Shown: piece after piece, positions 59,122 to 64,000 of the stretch
Position numbering within the stretch: position 1 is the stretch's first letter
Layout of the letters: every line of letters begins with the position of its first letter
Origin: Microbacterium oryzae
GTDB taxonomy: Bacteria > Actinomycetota > Actinomycetes > Actinomycetales > Microbacteriaceae
Assembly (NCBI RefSeq): GCF_030406385.1
Contig: NZ_JAUEPM010000006.1
Coordinates: 62,001 to 126,000, forward strand
Length of the DNA stretch: 64,000 nt
Direction of reading: 5' to 3'
Notes under the pieces: generated by a model
What the model saw: only the letters and a program-made list of their open reading frames with translations
Databases searched by the model: none
Told to the model about the DNA's origin: nothing
Program-made: the position numbers and the translations under genes

Positions 59122-60595
59122 GGCCGTCTCCTGGTGTCTCGGTCGGGGGCTGCAGGGCGGGGAGTGCGAAGGCGCGCACCGTGCCGTCGGGGCGGACCGT
59201 CCGGACGACTCCGCCGTCGTCCGCCAGCCCGGCGGGGAGGCCGTGCTCGGCGGCGAGGTGCGCGACGCCGAAGACCTCGACGGGACGGCGCAGGTCGGCG
59301 GGGAGCGCGTTGAACGCCTCCGACAGCGTCTCCGCGCCACCAGCGGCCGCCGATGCGAGCGCGGCGCGCACCTCGCCGAGGAGCGGACCGCCCTGTCGGC
59401 GCACGTCGTCGAGCAACGGCGGCGGGGGCGCCTGGTCCGAGACGTCCTCGAGCGGCGGGGCCGGCCGCTCCCGGCTCGGGTCGTGGAAGCGCGTGCGCAG
59501 GTGCTCCATCTCCAGACGCGCGGGCATCCACGGCAGCGGGACGGTGTCGCGCGCGCGGGCGGTCTCCATCCACACCGCGAGCTCCTGCTCCACGCGCCGC
59601 AGCGTGCGGGTGAGCTCGCGCTCCTGCATGGAGTCATAGGCGGCCAGATACTCCGCGAGCGACTGCGAGGCGCGCTGCTGGCGGGTCTGCACGTCGCGGA
59701 GACCCCGCCGCAGCACGGCGTCGGCGTTCACGAAGGCGACGCGGTCCTCCGGGGACAGGTCGCGCGCGAACGGGTGAGTCATGATCGCGCGGAGGTCCTC
59801 GCGGAACGTCGCGAGGAGCTCCTCGTCGCCGAGAACCGTGAGGGCGCCCTGGAAGGCTCTTCCCTCGCGCGTCTGCGAGGCCAGCCGGGTGCTGGCCGCG
59901 AGGTAGTCCCCGAGCACCTCGCCCTTGGGGCGCTCCTCGGCGCGGAAGTCGCGCACCATCTGATCGTGGATGGCGTCGAGCGCTTCCTCGACGCGGCGGA
60001 AGTCGCCGGGAAGCTGGTCGAGGAGGTCGACGAGGTCGGCGTAGCCGCCGAGCATGCGCTCGTCGTCGGCGACGGCCACCTCGCCGCCTGAGACCAGTCG
60101 ATCCCGTTCGGCCGAGAGGCGCGCGATCTCGGCGTCGAGAGCTGCGACGCGGGCGGTCTCGTCGGGGTTCGCCTCCGTCGCCCAGCGGCGCACCGCGTCG
60201 AGGATGGTCGTGAGCCGCGACTCGCTGAGGAGGGCCCGCTCGCGGGAGAGCTCGCTGTGCATCCGCATCGCGGCCAGCGCGTGCGAGGTGAGCTCGTACG
60301 CCTCGCCGCCGTCGTCGAGAGGAACCCGACGGAGCCACTGGCTGCGCATCCACGAGAGGCAGAGCGCGCGGCCCTCCTCCTGCGCCGGCACCTCGAACCC
60401 CGCGTCGCGCAGCTCGTGCAGGTAGGTGTCGACCTGGACGTGCAGGCGCTCCGCGCGGACCCGCTTCACCTCCTGCGAGAAGGAGGCGTGGAACACGGCG
60501 ATGATGAGCGGCGCCCAGCGGCTGCGGACGAGGCCGAGCGCGGCACCCTCGCGCGCCTCCGTGAGGCGTGCGGCATCCCGGGAGACTCCGCTCAC
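59108..60595 (-). CDS. jetA: Wadjet JetA (DUF3375, MukF-like kleisin)
   Basis: A 495-residue kleisin-type protein (PF11855). It begins with a winged-helix region (SRWAPLIIAVFHASFSQEVKR in two parts), followed by long helices (VAALDAEIARLSAERDRL; LVDLLDQLPGDFRRVEEALD) that bridge the JetC heads. GTG start. The 105 bases between it and the cupin gene must hold any separate promoter; GAGAAT (60663-60668, minus) is the best -10 candidate. The usual fourth gene, jetD, is not next to jetC. Confidence 0.9.
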   Translation of the reverse strand: MSGVSRDAARLTEAREGAALGLVRSRWAPLIIAVFHASFSQEVKRVRAERLHVQVDTYLHELRDAGFEVPAQEEGRALCLSWMRSQWLRRVPLDDGGEAYELTSHALAAMRMHSELSRERALLSESRLTTILDAVRRWATEANPDETARVAALDAEIARLSAERDRLVSGGEVAVADDERMLGGYADLVDLLDQLPGDFRRVEEALDAIHDQMVRDFRAEERPKGEVLGDYLAASTRLASQTREGRAFQGALTVLGDEELLATFREDLRAIMTHPFARDLSPEDRVAFVNADAVLRRGLRDVQTRQQRASQSLAEYLAAYDSMQERELTRTLRRVEQELAVWMETARARDTVPLPWMPARLEMEHLRTRFHDPSRERPAPPLEDVSDQAPPPPLLDDVRRQGGPLLGEVRAALASAAAGGAETLSEAFNALPADLRRPVEVFGVAHLAAEHGLPAGLADDGGVVRTVRPDGTVRAFALPALQPPTETPGDGHDDA

Positions 60596-60700
60596 GTCGG
60601 CCGCTCCGATCCTCTCGCCCGCGCCCGCTCCCGGGCGCTCGCCGCGGATGCGGCAACCCTCGATTCTCTCACGGTGCCCGCGACACCCCTGAGAGCGGGT

Positions 60701-61411
60701 TCAGCCGGAGACGTCGAACGGGCGCAGCCGCCCGCACATTCCGTAGCCGGGCTCGGAGAACGTCGATGCGGATCGCACGCGCGCCTCCGACAGGTGGCGG
60801 GTGTCGCCGTCCTCGATCGCGGTGACGAGATCGAGGCTCTGCTGCGCCAGAGCGAGCGGACCCTCGGCGACGAGCTCGCTCCACGCCGTCGACCGCTCCT
60901 GCACCAGCCGGCCCGCCTGCTCGTGGAAGGCCGCCAGCGCGGATCCGTCTCCCGCCTCCACGGCCATCCGCAGGTCGGTGAAGCCGGTCACGGCCAGGTC
61001 GCGGCGTCGGGCGGCGCGCTCTGCTCGGTTCTCGTGGGCGCCGAGATCGGCCGCCTGCGCATACGCCTCGGGGTCGGCGAGGACGTCGGCAGGGAAGGTG
61101 AGGACCGCGTCGCCCGCTTCCGGCAGACCGGCGTTGCTCATGAGCACGGCCACGCGGAGGCCGTCGTGATTCACGGCGCGGTGGATCGTCCCGGGCGTGA
61201 ACCAGACCGCGACGCCCTCCGTCAGCGGAGTCTCCTGGAAGCCCGACGAGTCGATGGTCTGGAGCGCGCCCCGCCCCGCCACGACGATGTACGCCTCGGT
61301 GGACACGAGGTGCAGATGCGGGCTGCCGCCGCAGATGCCGTCCGGCGCGGCATCCGCATAGATGTCGAGCAGGCTGACGGAGGTCCCGCCGGGGAAGCTG
61401 GATCGGGGCAT
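60701..61411 (-). CDS. Cupin-domain protein
   Basis: A 236-residue protein with one cupin barrel (about 10-120). The metal ligands are His32, His34 and Glu39 in GGSPHLHLVSTEA, and a His in FTPGTIHRAVN. A C-terminal helical stretch (about 130-236) is an add-on without a known family. It could be a small-molecule dioxygenase, epimerase or binding protein. GAGGAGCGC precedes the ATG. It lies 105 bases upstream of jetA on the same strand and could read into the Wadjet operon. Confidence 0.75.
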   Translation of the reverse strand: MPRSSFPGGTSVSLLDIYADAAPDGICGGSPHLHLVSTEAYIVVAGRGALQTIDSSGFQETPLTEGVAVWFTPGTIHRAVNHDGLRVAVLMSNAGLPEAGDAVLTFPADVLADPEAYAQAADLGAHENRAERAARRRDLAVTGFTDLRMAVEAGDGSALAAFHEQAGRLVQERSTAWSELVAEGPLALAQQSLDLVTAIEDGDTRHLSEARVRSASTFSEPGYGMCGRLRPFDVSG

Positions 61412-61535
61412 GCGCTCCTCCTGGGTTGTGGCTTCGAGAAGCATCGCACCGGGCGAGGCGCATCGGCGTTACCCGATGCGGCTCGCCCCTGGCAAGCGCG
61501 TGCGTCCGGGGTCCGTGCGACCCGATACTCGGAGC

Positions 61536-62633
61536 ATGAGGACGTTCGGTGTGGAGGAAGAGCTGCTGCTCGTCGACGCGAACACAGGGCGACCGCGGCC
61601 GCTCGCGCCGGAGATCCTGGCGCAGTCCGGTGAGCGCGAGCTGCGCGGATTCGCCCTGACCTCCGAGGTCGCGCAGGAGATGGTCGAGGTCGTCGTCGAG
61701 CCCTGCCGCACCGCGGACGAGCTGCGCGGCTCCGTGCGCGCCGGCCGCGAGACGGCGGATGGCCTGGCGCGCGAACTCGACGCCCGCGCGGTCGCGCTGG
61801 CGACGTCTCCCGTCCCGCAGCGCACGCACCTGAGCGTGGGCCCGCGGTACGCGGCGGTGCTGGAGCGCTTCCGGGGGATGGCGCAGGGAACCCTCGAGTG
61901 CGGCCTGCACGTGCACGTCTCGATCGACGACGCCGGGGAAGGGGTCGCGGTGCTCGACCGCATCCGCGTCTGGCTTCCCGTCATCCTCGCCCTGAGCGCG
62001 AACTCGCCCTTCCGCGACGGCTCCGACACCGGCTTCGCGAGCTATCGGCATGTGGTGTGGCACCTCTGGCCGACCGCGGGGCCCCTCGAGGTCCTCGGCT
62101 CTCCGGAGCGGTACGAACAGCTCGTGCAGTCGCTCCTCGCGACCGGCGGCATCCTGGACGACGGGCAGATCTACTTCGACGCGCGGCTCTCCCGCCGGCA
62201 CCCCACGGTGGAGGTGCGGGTGGCCGACGTCTGCCTCGATCCCGAGGACACCATCACGCTCGCCGTCCTGATCCGCGCGCTCGTCGACACGGCCGTGGCC
62301 GAGTGGCGGCGCGGCGAGGAGCCGAACCCGCTGCCCGCGCAGGCCATCCGACTGGCGGCGTGGATGGCCGCACGCTGGGGGGTGCGCGGCGACCTCGTCG
62401 ACCCCCGGACCGGCCGCGCGGCGCCCGCGGCCGAGGTCGTCGAGGCGCTGCTCGCGCATGTCCGGCCCGCGCTCGCCGCGAACGGCGACACCGACACGGC
62501 GGAGACCGGCGTGCGCGAGATCCTGCTGCGCGGCACGGGAGCAGAACGGCAGCGAGCCCGTCGCGAGCTCTCGGGGTCGCTCGCCGGCGCTGCGCTCGGC
62601 ACCGGCGCGGTCGACGACGAGCGGCGCGGTTAG
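61536..62633 (+). CDS. Carboxylate-amine ligase (YbdK/glutamate-cysteine ligase 2 family)
   Basis: A 365-residue GCS2-type ligase. It begins FGVEEELLLVDANTG, the family's ATP-side motif, has GLHVHVSIDDAGEG and the SANSPFRDGSDTGFASYRH region read in parts, and ends in a helical tail. E. coli YbdK makes gamma-glutamylcysteine slowly; actinobacterial EgtA (ergothioneine path) is a cousin, but no egt genes are near. The ATG follows GGAG. It overlaps the small Cys-rich gene by four bases on opposite strands. Confidence 0.85.
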   Translation: MRTFGVEEELLLVDANTGRPRPLAPEILAQSGERELRGFALTSEVAQEMVEVVVEPCRTADELRGSVRAGRETADGLARELDARAVALATSPVPQRTHLSVGPRYAAVLERFRGMAQGTLECGLHVHVSIDDAGEGVAVLDRIRVWLPVILALSANSPFRDGSDTGFASYRHVVWHLWPTAGPLEVLGSPERYEQLVQSLLATGGILDDGQIYFDARLSRRHPTVEVRVADVCLDPEDTITLAVLIRALVDTAVAEWRRGEEPNPLPAQAIRLAAWMAARWGVRGDLVDPRTGRAAPAAEVVEALLAHVRPALAANGDTDTAETGVREILLRGTGAERQRARRELSGSLAGAALGTGAVDDERRG

Positions 62634-62887
62634 CCGACCACCGCGCGAACCGCGTCGCGCAGCGTCTTGCGCAACCCGATGGGCTCCGCGGTGGCGAACG
62701 CGCGCCCCGCATAGCACTCCCAGCCTTCGCTCGCGCAGCAGAGGTATCCCCGTACCTCGTCGCCGACGGCCACCTGATAGCAGGTCAGCGTGACGGGGAT
62801 GACCTTCGCCCCCAGCACGCGACCGGGCGGCGCGCTGCGACCGCTGCTCGAAGCTCCGTCGCGGGCAGGTTCGGCCAACAGACTCAT
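62630..62887 (-). CDS. Small cysteine-containing protein of unknown function
   Basis: An 85-residue protein with Cys36, Cys50-Cys51 and Cys58 (PVTLTCYQVAVGDEV; GYLCCASEGWECYAG), a pattern that could bind metal or form disulphides; I know no family. The ATG is preceded by GGAGGCACGAAC, a good ribosome site. It is divergent from the P450 gene across 198 bases with two nested inverted repeats, so the two may be regulated together. Confidence 0.55.
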   Translation of the reverse strand: MSLLAEPARDGASSSGRSAPPGRVLGAKVIPVTLTCYQVAVGDEVRGYLCCASEGWECYAGRAFATAEPIGLRKTLRDAVRAVVG

Positions 62888-62971
62888 GTTCGTGCCTCCG
62901 ATCTCGACGACGACGTCGAACGCATGTGAAGCGTGAGAGACAGTGTCGGCCCGCCTCCCACGCGCGGGAAG

Positions 62972-63051
62972 CGGGCTTGACACACCTGTCGGCGATGTGC
63001 CGCCGACAGGTGACCCCACGATGCGCCGCGCGCGATCCGCTGTCAAGCCCG
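62972..63051. promoter_or_regulatory. Nested inverted repeats in a divergent promoter region
   Basis: An outer pair CGGGCTTGACA (62972-62982) and TGTCAAGCCCG (63041-63051) encloses an inner pair CACCTGTCGGCG (62983-62994) and CGCCGACAGGTG (63001-63012) with a 6-base spacer. Both outer arms contain a consensus -35 TTGACA, one on each strand, pointing inward. This lies between the Cys-rich small gene and the P450 gene. It looks like an operator or regulator-binding region. Confidence 0.7.
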
Positions 63052-63085
63052 TGCGGACGCCACCGCGTCCTGGTTCCCTCGACAC

Positions 63086-64000
63086 ATGACCGCCTCTGCC
63101 TCCGCCGTTCCGCGACCGTCCGACCGCCCGGCAGAGGCGGGTGTGCCGACCCTCGCCGCTGACGCAACCCTGCGGTTCGTGCGCGACGGGTACGCCTTCG
63201 GCATCCGCGGCTACCGTGAGGTCGGCGCAGACGCCTTCCGCACGCGCCTGATGGGGCGCTCGGTCGTCGTCGCGCGCGGAGCGGAGGCAGCCCACGTCTT
63301 CGGCGCGGGCGGCTTCCGCCGCAGCGGCGCCATCCCCCGCTCGACGATGCACCTCCTCCAGGACGAGGGGAGCGTCCAGACGCTGGAGGGCGAGCAGCAT
63401 CGCGAGCGGCGCGCCCTGATGTCGGAGTTCGCCGAGGGCGGTCGCGGAACGCTCGTCTCGCTCTTCCGCTCCGAGTGGGAGGCCGAGGTGGAGAAGTCCG
63501 TCGGCGTGCGGGTGCAGCTCCTCGACCTCGCGAGCGTCGCGCTCGCCCGCGCCGCACTGCGCTGGGTGGGCCTCGCGCTCCCCGCGGCCGAGGAGAAGGA
63601 GATCGCCGCGGACCTCCGCTCGATGATCGACCGCGCCGCGAGTGTCGGCCCGCCGAACTGGGCCGCGCGCGCCCGGCGGCGGCGGATGGAGGACTGGGCG
63701 GGCGGGCTCATCGACGATGCGAGGGCTCGCGGAGAGAACATCACGATCGTGGGGCGGCTCGCGCACCACGAAGAGGGTGGTCGCCGGCTGGACACCGCCG
63801 TGGCCGCCGTGGAGCTGCTGAACCTGCTGCGCCCGGTCGTCGCCGTCGCCCGCTTCGTCGCGTTCGCCGCGCACGCGCTGCACCACCATCCCGACTGGAA
63901 GGCGCGCGTGGGCGAGGGGGCCGAATCGAGCACGCGCTGGATGGCCGACGAGGTGCGTCGGTTCTACCCGTTCTTCCCTGTGATCGGCGGCGTGGCCACC
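63086..64000 (+). CDS. CYP152-like fatty-acid peroxygenase P450 (partial, cut by window end)
   Basis: The first 305 codons of a cytochrome P450; the frame stays open to the last base, so the heme-binding Cys loop lies outside. CYP152 traits are clear: the helix-I motif LLNLLRPVVAV with Arg249-Pro250 where other P450s have an acid-alcohol pair (Arg242-Pro243 in Bacillus BS-beta), and DEVRRFYPFFPVIGG near the ExxR helix. Such enzymes use hydrogen peroxide to hydroxylate or decarboxylate fatty acids and need no reductase. No leader sequence is seen. ATG start at 63086; a ribosome site is not obvious. Confidence 0.85.
   Translation, partial: MTASASAVPRPSDRPAEAGVPTLAADATLRFVRDGYAFGIRGYREVGADAFRTRLMGRSVVVARGAEAAHVFGAGGFRRSGAIPRSTMHLLQDEGSVQTLEGEQHRERRALMSEFAEGGRGTLVSLFRSEWEAEVEKSVGVRVQLLDLASVALARAALRWVGLALPAAEEKEIAADLRSMIDRAASVGPPNWAARARRRRMEDWAGGLIDDARARGENITIVGRLAHHEEGGRRLDTAVAAVELLNLLRPVVAVARFVAFAAHALHHHPDWKARVGEGAESSTRWMADEVRRFYPFFPVIGGVAT

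Noticed and set aside
1..64000. tRNA, rRNA or insertion sequence
   Set aside because: No cloverleaf-like gene, rRNA stretch, transposase or attachment site could be recognised in any gap; a tRNAscan run would settle the tRNA question.

Overview
The window is a 64 kb stretch of a high-GC actinobacterial chromosome. Gene content, codon use (almost exclusively G/C third positions), Cys-less ribosomal proteins, bkd/pdh-type E1-E2 genes, BCCT, Zur/Znu and Wadjet genes fit the family Microbacteriaceae, most likely Microbacterium or a close relative; that assignment is an inference from style and content. It is almost completely coding, with 64 protein genes and no tRNA, rRNA, CRISPR array, IS element or prophage that I can recognise. 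Many genes begin directly at a TANNNT-like -10 box placed 6-7 bases before the start codon, the pattern of leaderless transcripts; this was used to choose several start codons.

Layout. 0-10 kb: housekeeping and repair genes (DHFR-like reductase, xthA, pyrE, ROK kinase, HAD phosphatase, SDR), a two-component system next to an ABC exporter, and an MntR-type DtxR regulator with an M50-like membrane protease. 10-20 kb: LacI regulator with a clear operator-promoter in front of a Gfo/Idh/MocA dehydrogenase, a TrmH methyltransferase, a VOC protein, MATE exporter, M13 peptidase, a catalytically degenerate class-A-beta-lactamase-like protein and a BCCT osmolyte transporter. 20-31 kb: acyl-CoA ligase, DUF3500 lipoprotein, ThuA, PurU, PurB, small membrane proteins, and a WXG100-like gene overlapping an alpha/beta-hydrolase gene. 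31-38 kb: HisC-like aminotransferase, branched-chain-type 2-oxoacid dehydrogenase E1a-E1b-E2, and a formaldehyde-fixing RuMP pair (hxlB-hxlA) divergent from an unusual ATPase-LuxR regulator.

37.7-47 kb forms a zinc-homeostasis neighbourhood: znuA and znuC-znuB, each behind a Zur-box-like palindrome, then zur overlapping a DUF318 permease, a TIGR03943 protein, an exported beta-propeller protein and a 3-methyladenine glycosylase, followed by an rpmB-rpmG-rpsN operon whose L33 and S14 contain no cysteine and whose L28 lacks the zinc ribbon. 47-54 kb: HU, a CopD-CtaG fusion, a PIF1/RecD-like helicase, a second degenerate serine-hydrolase lipoprotein, and two of the three intergenic hairpin/repeat elements. 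54-61 kb: a Wadjet-type JetA-JetB-JetC operon without JetD, with a FUSC membrane protein overlapping the end of jetC. 61-64 kb: a cupin protein, a YbdK-type glutamate-cysteine ligase, a small Cys-rich protein, and the first 305 codons of a CYP152-like P450 peroxygenase running off the right edge.

The strongest leads for new biology are the JetD-less Wadjet operon coupled to FUSC, the ATPase-LuxR regulator with a 24-bp palindrome at the RuMP genes, the WXG-like/hydrolase pair, and the three intergenic hairpin elements that share TGTC...GACA ends.
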